Assembly (NCBI RefSeq): GCF_007066085.1
Contig: NZ_CP041405.1
Coordinates: 5,155,001 to 5,219,000, forward strand
Direction: 5' to 3'
Length of the DNA: 64,000 nucleotides
DNA from: Paenibacillus thiaminolyticus
Lineage (GTDB): Bacteria; Bacillota; Bacilli; Paenibacillales; Paenibacillaceae
Within the stretch, counting starts at the first letter, position 1, and every line of letters begins with the position of its first letter. A program made the translations under genes and the position numbers. Below are positions 27,909 through 36,126 of the stretch, piece after piece. Below the pieces are notes generated by a model. It worked only from the letters and a program-made list of their open reading frames with translations, was not told where the DNA came from and ran no database searches.

Positions 27909-28087
27909 TGCCATTTGGTTTATGTTTGGCTTATAAATTGTGAAGGTGAAAATAAAAAAGTGTATTTTCAGAAGCTGGATTCCTCAGTAACCGTCAACTT
28001 GTTGAATGCTCTTTAAAAAGATAGAGTATCTATTCATTTTTCAATTATTTCCTCCGATTTAATATTATGTTATGGAGGTGATACAAA

Positions 28088-28720
28088 TTGAGAATTGCTT
28101 TAAAGATATTCTTGGTGCTAATTAGTATTGGTCTCGGGGTGATTAGCTGTGGTCTAGGCTTAAATATTTTGATGAGTTTCCGTGAGCCCGGCTTTATTGT
28201 CTATAATCCAGGCCCCAGAGGGATACAAATTTTTTTACTATCGATGATTATCATTGGATATAGTATTTTGCTGTTTCTTTTACACAGGAACAAGAAGAAC
28301 TCAGAGATAGCAATGATTGCGCTCTATACTTTTATTATTTCTATTATTGTAACTCCAGTAATTATTATTTACTCAGCAGACATAAGTCGTTTTTTTAGAA
28401 CCCCGCCCTCTCATAAAACACAGATGTCTATACAAAAAGAAATTCAAAAAATTATACAAGAAAATGATTTGCCATATATATTAGATTCGAAAGAAAGTAA
28501 AAACCAAACAAAAAATGAGTACACCAGGACTGTAATTCTTTTAAGAAAAAAAACTGGCGATAAAATTCAACAAAAGGAGGTTGATTTAGTTATTAAAAAC
28601 AGCCGGAGTTCTAAACTTAGACTGACTTTTTACGACAAAAATCAACAAGAGCATGTTACGGTAATCCTTGGCAAAGACAGGAGTATTTATTACTGTGACC
28701 CTATTGAGTTTTGTAAGTGA
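28088..28720 (+). CDS. unrecognised AT-rich membrane protein
   Basis: A 210-residue protein of unknown family. Three predicted TM helices lie at about 5-25 (IFLVLISIGLGVISCGLGLN), 45-63 (IQIFLLSMIIIGYSILLFLL) and 75-97 (IALYTFIISIIVTPVIIIYS). A hydrophilic Lys/Gln/Asn-rich C-terminal domain follows (about 108-210). The TTG start has a strong GGAGGTGAT upstream. Codons are strongly AT-ending, unlike all neighbours, so recent transfer is likely. No partner gene is visible. Confidence 0.7.
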   Translation: MRIALKIFLVLISIGLGVISCGLGLNILMSFREPGFIVYNPGPRGIQIFLLSMIIIGYSILLFLLHRNKKNSEIAMIALYTFIISIIVTPVIIIYSADISRFFRTPPSHKTQMSIQKEIQKIIQENDLPYILDSKESKNQTKNEYTRTVILLRKKTGDKIQQKEVDLVIKNSRSSKLRLTFYDKNQQEHVTVILGKDRSIYYCDPIEFCK

Positions 28721-28863
28721 AAATAACTCCCATAGGGCTGCGCAGAGCAACAGGATGTGTATAAGGAAGTGGCTTGAACGAAACGACGACAACCACTGTC
28801 CTAAACACCGTTAAAAAATGGGATGCAAGAGATGCCAATTTCAGTTCCGCGCAGCTTCAACAT

Positions 28864-28896
28864 AAAAGGCCGAGTGCACGGCGCACCGGCCTTTTT
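28864..28896. terminator. strong bidirectional terminator
   Basis: AAAAGGCC (28864-28871) pairs with GGCCTTTT (28888-28895), with an inner GTGC/GCAC stem. The rest of 28721-29128 shows no convincing gene. Confidence 0.75.
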
Positions 28897-29128
28897 GCTG
28901 AACACCTGGAACAGCAGCAGCCGACAGGTTTCGAGCCGACTTCTACAGTTCATCCTTTTCCTGCTCCATAAGCACGCATGGCTGGCCATTTTCTTATATA
29001 GGCATCAGCGCGTTACGGAGTACGAAGTCGCATTAAGGGTGTCCTTCTTTTTTGGATGATGGCCGCATACACTGGAATCGTACAGGCCAACCATGATATC
29101 CGAGGCCGGAAAGGGGGAGCGGAGAGGT

Positions 29129-30097
29129 ATGGCCAGATGGCGTTCCCGCGGCTTCCGAGCGACACGCTGGCGTCTGCCGCGCATCTCGATACAACCGCGC
29201 AAGCCTTCGGGATGGCGTCCCCGGAGAGTCTGGGGCGGAAGCCTGCGCGGCAAGGCCCCCCAAGGCGCTGCTTGGCAAGGGGGGAGGCCGTCCAAGCCGC
29301 GCCGTAAGCGCAAATATTTGTTTATTGCGCTCGTTATTATGACGCTGCTGACGGTACAGCTGTTCGTGTATGTAGATAAGCATGTACGAGGGCCGCTTAT
29401 GCATCTTGCCAAAATCCGGGTCAAGCAAATAGCGACGCAAGCGATTAACAAAGCCATTACCGATCAGGTAATGCGGGGCCGGGAGCTGGATAAGCTGATC
29501 GAATGGAAGACGGATTCACGCGGCAAAGTGACGAGCTTCGTCTTGAATTATAACGAACATATGCGGATAACGTCCGAGACGGTCGAGATCGTGCAGCGGA
29601 CGCTGCAGCAGACCCAGGAATTGAAGGAGCATATTCCGCTCGGGCAAGCGTTGGGCAGTCCGCTCATCGCCTCCTTCGGTCCAAGGGTCCCTTTCCGGAT
29701 GGAGCCGCAGGGCGCAGCGAAGGTCGAATTGAGCACCCGGCCGATGGATGTCGGCATCAATATGGTACTGGTGGAGGTATATATCAGAGTCATTGAGGAA
29801 GTTGCGATTGTGATCCCTTTCGATCTGGAGCCTGAAGTGGTGGAGACGGAAATCCCAGTCTCTTATCTGCTCGTCGTCGGCGATGTGCCCATGTACTACT
29901 ACGATGGCAAGGGGCAGCCCGTCGGAAGCAACCGTGAGAAAGCACCCGCCCTGTCCTTGCCGGTCCTGCCGCCATCCGGGGCAGTCAATTCTTCGGACAA
30001 CGACAACCTTAGCGTGCCCGCGCATACCGAGATGGTCCCGCCGTCAGGCGAGCCATCCGACGGAATCGAACCGCCGCCGTCAGCAGCAGACCCATAA
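29129..30097 (+). CDS. yunB: sporulation protein YunB
   Basis: A 322-residue protein. Residues 1-65 form an Arg/Gly/Pro-rich basic extension. A TM helix follows (about 62-82, KYLFIALVIMTLLTVQLFVYV), then the conserved YunB extracytoplasmic domain (LAKIRVKQIATQAINKAI ... VSYLLVVGDVPMYYYDGKG). A Pro/Ser-rich tail ends it. YunB is made in the mother cell and is needed for normal sporulation in Bacillus. The ATG at 29129 follows AGAGG. It forms a convergent pair with lytH, the same neighbourhood as Bacillus yunAB-yutB. The basic N-terminal extension is longer than in Bacillus. Confidence 0.9.
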   Translation: MARWRSRGFRATRWRLPRISIQPRKPSGWRPRRVWGGSLRGKAPQGAAWQGGRPSKPRRKRKYLFIALVIMTLLTVQLFVYVDKHVRGPLMHLAKIRVKQIATQAINKAITDQVMRGRELDKLIEWKTDSRGKVTSFVLNYNEHMRITSETVEIVQRTLQQTQELKEHIPLGQALGSPLIASFGPRVPFRMEPQGAAKVELSTRPMDVGINMVLVEVYIRVIEEVAIVIPFDLEPEVVETEIPVSYLLVVGDVPMYYYDGKGQPVGSNREKAPALSLPVLPPSGAVNSSDNDNLSVPAHTEMVPPSGEPSDGIEPPPSAADP

Positions 30098-30106
30098 AAA
30101 GAATGG

Positions 30107-30134
30107 AGAACCGGGGCGGATCAGCCCCGGTTCT
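30107..30134 (+). terminator. yunB terminator
   Basis: Perfect 11-bp stem AGAACCGGGGC/GCCCCGGTTCT directly after yunB. Confidence 0.85.
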
Positions 30135-30202
30135 TGCTATGCAGGGGGAGAGGGAGCAGCTGCTTGAGCTGGCTTACCTTGAGCAAGCATGTGGGGAGAG
30201 TC

Positions 30203-30338
30203 GCTTATGGCCAATATCCCCGTTGGTCAGGAAGGGGCAAGGGGGAGGCGTTATGGTCGCTCGCCCCACAGATCAGGGGATAGGGGGATAAAGTGCGTTA
30301 TGGTTGCTCGCCCCGCAGATCAGAGGGGTGGAGGTATA
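30203..30338. repeat. three-unit imperfect tandem repeat, period about 45-47 bp
   Basis: Units start at 30203, 30248 and 30295 and share the order GCGTTATGG ... CCCC ... ATCAGGGG. The first unit also resembles the 55-bp units at 62.5 kb (CTTATG ... TATCCCC ... GGTCAGGAA). It lies in the otherwise empty gap between two convergent genes. Confidence 0.75.
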
Positions 30339-30377
30339 TAATGCGGTTCCCGGCCTCTTGTGCATAAACGCGGAAAA

Positions 30378-30404
30378 AAAGCGATCCGGAAGCGGGATCG
30401 CTTT
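30378..30404 (-). terminator. lytH terminator
   Basis: AAAGCGATCC pairs with GGATCGCTTT, followed on the minus strand by seven T. Confidence 0.85.
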
Positions 30405-30512
30405 AGAACGTAACGGCTCACACTCCGGTATTGTCGGCAAGCCGAACCGGGTATGAAGCATCGCGTTCTGCTGTCGTATAATAACCGGCTTGCGGCAAGC
30501 ATACAGATCAAT

Positions 30513-31652
30513 TTAGCGCCGCTGCTCTTTCCTGCTGTTCGCCGGGACTGCGGACGGGGTCTTGGTGGGGAGCGAAGAGGTTTTGCGCCGCTCCTTCAGC
30601 TTGCGCAGGTCGGACAGCTCCCATTGCCGCAGCAGCGGGTAGGGGTCATAGGAATATTCCACCAGTCCCCGATCCCGGTAAATGCCGAAGTGGAGATGCG
30701 GCGGGAATTTGCCGGCGGTCCCAGGGGGGCCATAGCCGGAGCTGCCGACCCATCCGATCGTCTGTCCGGGGGTGACGATGTCGCCGATTTTTATGTTTTT
30801 CTGGTATCCGGACAAATGGGCGTAGTAATGGTAATTATTGTTGATGTCGCGGATGCCGATCCGCCAGCCGCCGTAGCGGTTCCAGCCCTTGATCTCGATG
30901 ATGCCGTAGCAGGTGCTGCGGACAGGAACGCCGTAACCGGCGAAAATATCGGTTCCTTCGTGAATGCGGAATCCTCCGTAATGCCGCCCCATCCCCCAGG
31001 TGCTGCGGTATGAATAGTCAGCGGTCACGGGAAGCGGGAAGGCCGTGTCGAACAATTGAAGCTGATCGAAATGTTCATAGAGACGGGCGAACTGCTTCAC
31101 GCGCTGCACGGCACGCGGGTTGGCGTAGTAATTCCACAGTCCGGTGCCGAAGTCGTCCTCGCTCAAGCCGTAGGAGCCGACAAGGTCGGCTACGCTGTAC
31201 AGCAAGTCGGTGTCATTGTTCATATCAGCCCGTCCGTCTCCGGAGCCGTCGCGGCCCATCCCCTTGAACATCGAGATGGAGACCGGGTTCTGATCTTCCC
31301 AATCCGGATTGAGCATGCCAACCCACTTCGGCGGTTCGATAAATACACCGGTTATCCGCTCCGGATGCTGGCGCTGCTTCGGCTTGGCTTTCGTCAAAGT
31401 CCGTTCGTATTGATCGATAGCCGCAAGCCGGTACCAGGGAATGCCCGTTAAGGTTCCCATTTTTTCGTATAAATCCCGCCGTTCCCGCCATATATTCACC
31501 GTGTCGGGTTTAGGCGTCGTCGAGGCGGAGCCGGGCATTGAAGATGCAATCGGATGGAGTTCCTCCTTCTTTCCTGGCGACCAGGCGTCCATCGGTGAGC
31601 AGATGACGACCCAGAGCGCCAAGCCAGCCCATGATATGGCAGCTTTTTTCAT
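30513..31652 (-). CDS. lytH: M23-family cell-wall endopeptidase LytH
   Basis: A 379-residue exported zinc peptidase. A signal peptide or anchor occupies about 1-24. A long pre-domain follows (about 50-215), then the LytM/M23 domain with zinc ligands in HEGTDI and PPHLHFGI and a catalytic His in YYAHLSGY. In Bacillus, LytH (YunA) is a sigma-K-dependent L-Ala-D-Glu endopeptidase that gives the spore cortex its single L-alanine side chains. AAGGAGGG precedes the ATG. It faces yunB and is divergent from lipA, an order conserved with Bacillus. Confidence 0.9.
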   Translation of the reverse strand: MKKAAISWAGLALWVVICSPMDAWSPGKKEELHPIASSMPGSASTTPKPDTVNIWRERRDLYEKMGTLTGIPWYRLAAIDQYERTLTKAKPKQRQHPERITGVFIEPPKWVGMLNPDWEDQNPVSISMFKGMGRDGSGDGRADMNNDTDLLYSVADLVGSYGLSEDDFGTGLWNYYANPRAVQRVKQFARLYEHFDQLQLFDTAFPLPVTADYSYRSTWGMGRHYGGFRIHEGTDIFAGYGVPVRSTCYGIIEIKGWNRYGGWRIGIRDINNNYHYYAHLSGYQKNIKIGDIVTPGQTIGWVGSSGYGPPGTAGKFPPHLHFGIYRDRGLVEYSYDPYPLLRQWELSDLRKLKERRKTSSLPTKTPSAVPANSRKEQRR

Positions 31653-31745
31653 GCGTGATTTCCCTCCTTATACCTGTCCCAAATGCAGATCTTAATGATA
31701 GAATGTGCACGAACGGGCTTTTTATCCGAACCCGGGACATGCAGG

Positions 31746-31774
31746 TATGGAATTTGGAGGGTTCATGGTATAAT
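31746..31774 (+). promoter_or_regulatory. lipA extended -10 promoter
   Basis: TG-G-TATAAT (31766-31774) with a weak -35 (TATGGA) 17 bases upstream. Confidence 0.5.
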
Positions 31775-31822
31775 ACTGAATTGAGGTCAAGGTAAAGCGA
31801 ACGGAAAGAAGGTAATGACTCA

Positions 31823-32719
31823 ATGAAAACGAAAGAGCAGAAACCAGACTGGATACGCATCAAACTGACCACAGGAGAAAATTATTCCGAAATCAAAGAC
31901 ATGATGCGCTCAAAAACGCTTCATACCGTATGCGAGGAGGCGCGGTGTCCGAACATTTACGAGTGTTGGGCCAATCGCACCGCAACATTTATGATTTTGG
32001 GTGATATCTGCACACGCGCTTGCCGCTTCTGTGCGGTTAACACCGGCATGCCGACCGAATTGGATCTGCAGGAGCCGGAACGTGTAGCGGAAGCGGCCGA
32101 GCGCATGGGCTTGCGCCACTGCGTCGTCACTTCCGTGGCAAGGGATGATCTGAAGGACGGAGGCGCCTCCATCTTCGCGGAGACGATTCGAGCGATTCGC
32201 CGTCGTTTGCCATTCTGCAGTGTAGAAGTGCTTATTCCCGATTTTATGGGGAACTGGGAAGCGCTGCGTGTCGTGATGGACGCGAAGCCGGATATATTGA
32301 ATCATAATATCGAGACGGTAGAGCGGATGTCCGACCGGGTACGGGCCAAGGCGAAATATTCCCGTTCCCTGGAACTGCTGCGTCAGGCGAAGGAGATGCA
32401 GCCTGGGATCCCGACCAAGTCGAGCATTATGCTCGGCGTTGGCGAGGAATGGGATGAAATTTTGCAAGCCATGGATGACTTGCGGGCAGTTGATTGCGAT
32501 ATTTTGACGCTGGGACAATATTTGCAGCCGTCGCCGAAGCATTTGGATGTCGCCAAATATTATCATCCGGATCAGTTCGCCGAGCTGAAGCAGGAAGGAA
32601 TGAAGCGGGGCTTCAGCCACGTCGAATCGGGGCCGCTCGTTCGGAGCTCGTATCATGCGCATGAACAAGTGAAGTCGGCCCATCAGGCCATGTCCACATC
32701 GCAAGCGACCGGCAGCTAA
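31823..32719 (+). CDS. lipA: lipoyl synthase
   Basis: A 298-residue radical SAM enzyme that inserts two sulfurs into protein-bound octanoyl groups to make lipoyl cofactor. The auxiliary iron-sulfur cluster ligands are in [12 protein letters not shown], the radical SAM motif is CTRACRFC, and the C-terminal RSSYHAHE supplies the cluster serine. The length is typical. AGAAGGT precedes the ATG. yutD follows 66 bases later and is likely co-transcribed. Confidence 0.96.
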   Translation: MKTKEQKPDWIRIKLTTGENYSEIKDMMRSKTLHTVCEEARCPNIYECWANRTATFMILGDICTRACRFCAVNTGMPTELDLQEPERVAEAAERMGLRHCVVTSVARDDLKDGGASIFAETIRAIRRRLPFCSVEVLIPDFMGNWEALRVVMDAKPDILNHNIETVERMSDRVRAKAKYSRSLELLRQAKEMQPGIPTKSSIMLGVGEEWDEILQAMDDLRAVDCDILTLGQYLQPSPKHLDVAKYYHPDQFAELKQEGMKRGFSHVESGPLVRSSYHAHEQVKSAHQAMSTSQATGS

Positions 32720-32785
32720 CGGGATAGCTGTCGAAGCAGGCCATGGCCCTGATGCAATCCGGGGTTACGGGAAGGAGGAACGGGC

Positions 32786-33352
32786 ATGTTCCACATTAGC
32801 GGCCAGACATATGAAGTGGTTCAGGAGCACAAGAATGCGTGGAATCCGGAGGCATTCCGCGACCGGTACAGCGAAGTGCTGGAACGGTATGATTATATCG
32901 TAGGCGACTGGGGATACAATCAGCTGCGGCTGAAAGGCTTCTTCCGGGATAATCATCCGAAGTCGACGAAGGACACGACTTCCTCCGGTATTGTTGATTA
33001 TATTAACGAATATTGCAATTTCGGATGTGCTTATTTCATCGTGGAGAAATTGAGCAGCAAAGATCCGCGTTATCGCCAATCCCAGGATAACGGGGATGAA
33101 GAGGAAACGCACGGGGCCGCACCGGACAATAGGGAGGATGCCGCGACGAAGCAAGGCATCTCGCTCCAGCCGAAAGTCCCGACCCCGGAACCCGATGACG
33201 AACCTCCGGCGAAGCCGGCTATGCAGGAGCGCAAGCCGCGTCCGCGCCATCGCCACAAGAACCGGGGCCATCATTCCAATGAAGCCAAGCGATCGGATAC
33301 CGCGAAGGTATCCGCGAAGGAGCCGCGTCCCCCGAAGGACAACCGCTCCTGA
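32786..33352 (+). CDS. yutD: YutD-family protein with long basic C-terminal tail
   Basis: A 188-residue protein. Residues 1-95 match the YutD/DUF1027 family (YSEVLERYDYIVGDWGYNQLRLKGFF ... YCNFGCAYFIVEK). The remaining half is Pro/Lys/Arg/Glu-rich and probably disordered (KPRPRHRHKNRGHH). The Bacillus protein is about half this length, so the tail is an added nucleic-acid-binding-like extension. Function of the family is unknown. AAGGAGG precedes the ATG. It follows lipA as in Bacillus. Confidence 0.85.
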   Translation: MFHISGQTYEVVQEHKNAWNPEAFRDRYSEVLERYDYIVGDWGYNQLRLKGFFRDNHPKSTKDTTSSGIVDYINEYCNFGCAYFIVEKLSSKDPRYRQSQDNGDEEETHGAAPDNREDAATKQGISLQPKVPTPEPDDEPPAKPAMQERKPRPRHRHKNRGHHSNEAKRSDTAKVSAKEPRPPKDNRS

Positions 33353-33369
33353 TCGCGCATATACACATG

Positions 33370-33408
33370 AACACCTCCCTTATCGCATCATGCGAAGCGG
33401 GAGGTGTT
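33370..33408. terminator. bidirectional terminator between yutD and nadK
   Basis: AACACCTCCC (33370-33379) pairs with GGGAGGTGTT (33399-33408), between convergent genes. Confidence 0.8.
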
Positions 33409-33426
33409 GTTGTGTGTACCGATAAT

Positions 33427-34263
33427 CTAATTCGTTGGGTAGCAGCCGTTCTCATCGTATCCGAGGAAGGCTTCACGGACGCGCTTCCAGAAGGGGAACG
33501 GCCGATAGCGGACGAAGGTGACCCGCTGATCCGCAACCCGGCAGCGAATCGAGCGCAGATGAGACAGCCGGATATTAATATGATCGATAGAGAGCAGCAG
33601 GTTCTGTCCTTGTCGGGGCCGAATGTCGAAATGATGATGCTTCGGCAGGATCAAGGATGATCCGAGTGTCCGGTACACCCGGTTGTTAATCGATGCAATC
33701 TCAGCCAATTGGATGGCCGGAATGGAAGGGTGAACCATGGCGCCGCCCAAGCTCTTATTGTAGGCAGTGCTTCCTGATGGCGTCGATACGCAGATTCCGT
33801 CTCCGCGGAACATTTCAAATAATTCATCATTGATGTCGATCTGGGCGACCAATGTATTATCAGTGCATTTCAGCGTAAATTCATTCAAGGCGATATAGGT
33901 CTTCTTCCCCGCATCCTCCCTGTCAAGCTCTAGCTTGATGAGCGGATATCTCACGATCCGAGGGTTGATCTGATCCTTGGAACGGTTCTCCGCCATCATA
34001 TGGACGAGCAGTTCGATCTCATCCGGCTTCCAATCGGCATAAAAGCCAAGATGCCCCGTATGAATCCCGACGAAGGCGGTATGGTCAATCCGGTTGATGT
34101 AGCGGTGAAAGGCTTGCAGCATCGTGCCGTCCCCGCCGATGGACAGAACGATCTCCGGTTCTTCGTCATCTCGCACCAGTCCACGCGCCTCAGCCAAACG
34201 ATGAAACGTCTCCGTCAAAGAGACGGACAATTCGTCTCCCCGGTTCAATACTGCATATTTCAA
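33427..34263 (-). CDS. nadK: NAD kinase
   Basis: A 278-residue NAD kinase that phosphorylates NAD to NADP. The GGDGTML motif (catalytic Asp) is at about 42-48, the NE motif is in ALNEFTL, and STPSGSTAYNKSLGG is the second conserved block. The TTG start at 34263 is chosen because AAAGGAGT lies 7 bases upstream and homologues begin MKYAV; the longer ATG frame adds 16 residues without a site. Similar to Bacillus YjbN. An upstream gene on the same strand (ylbJ) is about 100 bases away. Confidence 0.94.
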   Translation of the reverse strand: MKYAVLNRGDELSVSLTETFHRLAEARGLVRDDEEPEIVLSIGGDGTMLQAFHRYINRIDHTAFVGIHTGHLGFYADWKPDEIELLVHMMAENRSKDQINPRIVRYPLIKLELDREDAGKKTYIALNEFTLKCTDNTLVAQIDINDELFEMFRGDGICVSTPSGSTAYNKSLGGAMVHPSIPAIQLAEIASINNRVYRTLGSSLILPKHHHFDIRPRQGQNLLLSIDHINIRLSHLRSIRCRVADQRVTFVRYRPFPFWKRVREAFLGYDENGCYPTN

Positions 34264-34368
34264 GGCGTTGACTCCTTTGTCGAACGGTATTGTGGAACAT
34301 ATCAACTCCATCTTATACGTTCCGCGGCCGGATTACAATCGTGTTTTCGACAAGAATCTCTCCTTCTG

Positions 34369-35607
34369 CTATGTCCGCAGCCGCCGCCAGGCAACGATCA
34401 GGAGGGAAGCGGCTAACAGCAGGCAGCATACCGTCAGCAGCGTCCAAAATCCGCCGCGCAGGGAATGCCAAGCGGTCTCCCAAGGGCTGTAGGCTTGGGC
34501 CCATACCTGTGAAGGGATCCAGACCGCTGCTTCCTCGGCGTACGGCGCTAGCAGCGGGAAGAGGAAATAGGCCGCCGCCGCCGCCAACAGGCTATGGAGC
34601 ACCCGAGCTGCAAGGAAAGGGAGGTACCGCATATCGCATTCGTTCATAATGCTCGCGATCTGAGCGTGAACCGACAGTCCCGCCCAGGACAGGATCCAGG
34701 CCGCCGCCACCACCTGCGAGCGAAGCCCGGCCACGTTGGCTGCGCCTGCTCCCTTCGCGCCGAGGGTGACCTCGAACAAGCCGCCGGAGAAGGCCGATGC
34801 GAGCGCAGGCGACAAATGGAACAACGCCAAGGCCGACTGCAGCAGGCGGTCGATCATATTCATGACGCCAATACAGGCGAGCAATTCCATCAATACGGAG
34901 AAAAAGACGACGAGCCCGCCGACTACGGTCATCAGCCGGAGCGAGGAGCCGAGCGCCTCACGCAGCAGTGTGCCGAGCGGGCGTCCGTCCTGCTGCCTCG
35001 CCCGATGCATCGCCCGGAACGCGCGCCGGAACAACGGGCTGTCGAACTGGCGCATGTCACCTGGCGAAGGGGTCATCGGCGAGGCGGGCGCATGGTAGCG
35101 CATCAGGATGCCGATGGTGAGTCCGGCGCCATAATGGGCGACCGCCAGGATGAGGGCGAGGCCGGCATTGCCGAAAAAGCCGACGGCTACGGCTCCGATC
35201 AGGAATATCGGGTCGGAGGTGGAGGTGAAGGCGATGAGCCGTTCCCCCTCCTCTCGGGTGACAAGCCGATCGGCCCGCAGCCTCGTCGTCAGCTTGGCCC
35301 CTACAGGGTAGCCGGACGCATAGCCCATGGCGACAACGAAGCCGCCGATGCCCGGGACGCGGAACAGCGGGCGCATGACAGGATCGAGCAGCGCACCGAT
35401 AAAATGCACGATGCCGAACCCGAGCAACGCTTCGGAGATGATGAAAAAAGGGAGCAGGGAAGGGAACAGGACGTCCCACCATATCGATAGGCCGCGAACC
35501 GCCGAGCTGAGGGCGGCAGACGGGTAAATGGCCATCAGGGCCGCAAAAGCGCTCAACACTCCCGCGATAAGGAGCATGAGAAGGATGCGGCTTGTCCTGC
35601 GGTTCAT
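34369..35607 (-). CDS. ylbJ: sporulation integral membrane protein YlbJ
   Basis: A 412-residue polytopic membrane protein with two nucleoside-transporter gate domains (around 45-150 and 215-320). Signatures are LFPSLLPFFIISEALLG and GYASGYPVGAKLTTRL. YlbJ is required for sporulation in Bacillus; its substrate is unknown. The ATG at 35607 has AAAGGAGAG 8 bases upstream; the ORF extends three codons further without benefit. It lies next to nadK, not next to the pantetheine-phosphate gene as in Bacillus. Confidence 0.9.
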   Translation of the reverse strand: MNRRTSRILLMLLIAGVLSAFAALMAIYPSAALSSAVRGLSIWWDVLFPSLLPFFIISEALLGFGIVHFIGALLDPVMRPLFRVPGIGGFVVAMGYASGYPVGAKLTTRLRADRLVTREEGERLIAFTSTSDPIFLIGAVAVGFFGNAGLALILAVAHYGAGLTIGILMRYHAPASPMTPSPGDMRQFDSPLFRRAFRAMHRARQQDGRPLGTLLREALGSSLRLMTVVGGLVVFFSVLMELLACIGVMNMIDRLLQSALALFHLSPALASAFSGGLFEVTLGAKGAGAANVAGLRSQVVAAAWILSWAGLSVHAQIASIMNECDMRYLPFLAARVLHSLLAAAAAYFLFPLLAPYAEEAAVWIPSQVWAQAYSPWETAWHSLRGGFWTLLTVCCLLLAASLLIVAWRRLRT

Positions 35608-35836
35608 ACAAAGCACTCTCCTTTCCTGTCACGCCGATGAGCACTCCATACTTTCAAGTTTATGAGAGGAAAGGGACAATCATGACAGGCGTCACGCCGC
35701 GCCGTGCCTTCATTCCGCAATATTCCTGTAATCAAAATGTAAAGAAAACGCTTGCATGTTTTCGTGTTATTTTGAAAATAATTATGATAAAATACAAGTA
35801 TAGAGAGATGGAACGCGTTCGTTAGGGGTGATACGG

Positions 35837-35929
35837 ATGAGCATTATTGCTGGCATCCTGGTTTGCGCTTTCGTCTATGTCATTCGAGAGTCGTTAATGG
35901 GACCACCGGAAGAAGATTGGGAAAGTTAA
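35837..35929 (+). CDS. 30-residue small membrane protein
   Basis: ATG frame MSIIAGILVCAFVYVIRESL followed by an acidic tail MGPPEEDWES. One predicted TM helix. GGGGTGAT lies 6 bases before the ATG, and a strong terminator follows 14 bases after the stop, so it forms a complete small transcription unit. No family is recognised. Confidence 0.65.
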   Translation: MSIIAGILVCAFVYVIRESLMGPPEEDWES

Positions 35930-35943
35930 TCATTTTACGCAAG

Positions 35944-35967
35944 CGCTGAAGGATTCAGCGTTTTTTT
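35944..35967 (+). terminator. terminator of the small membrane protein gene
   Basis: CGCTGAA/TTCAGCG stem followed by seven T. Confidence 0.9.
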
Positions 35968-35991
35968 GTTTTTTACCGGGGAACGTGAAGC

Positions 35992-36021
35992 ATCACATTG
36001 AAAAGACCCTCTTTTTATAAT
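35992..36021 (+). promoter_or_regulatory. candidate globin-gene promoter
   Basis: TATAAT (36016-36021) with ATCACA (35992-35997) at 18 bases. Confidence 0.45.
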
Positions 36022-36027
36022 AAAGTG

Positions 36028-36126
36028 GGGGGGAGCAAGCAACCGCTCAAATTAACCGGTGGCCGGAAATGCAGCGCCGCAATGGTAAGGATGCTGCGCC
36101 TGGCCCCGTAAGACAGGAGCTGTGCC
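36028..36126 (+). promoter_or_regulatory. structured leader with cobalamin-riboswitch-like motifs
   Basis: The 5' leader of the globin gene contains GCAGCGCCGCAATGGTAAGG, close to the conserved GCaGCcCCCGCaACgGTAA block of cobalamin riboswitches. About 20 bases later comes GTAAGACAGGAGCTGTGCC, close to the B12-box consensus (GAAGTCAGGAGACCTGCC). The hairpin GGCCGG/CCTGGCC with inner GCAGC/GCTGC joins them. The ribosome binding site (AGGAG) lies in the second motif and the start codon directly follows it, a suitable layout for translational control. The peripheral arms of the standard class are missing, so this may be a minimal variant or a coincidence. Confidence 0.4.

Noticed and set aside
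28774..28989. Small ORFs on both strands over a terminator
   Set aside because: They run through the 28864 hairpin and have no start signals or family match.
34264..34311. ATG start for NAD kinase 16 codons upstream
   Set aside because: No ribosome binding site there; AAAGGAGT positions the TTG at 34263, which also matches family N-termini.
35592..35825. 77-codon ORF upstream of the small membrane gene
   Set aside because: Lacks a ribosome binding site and starts in the divergent ylbJ leader.
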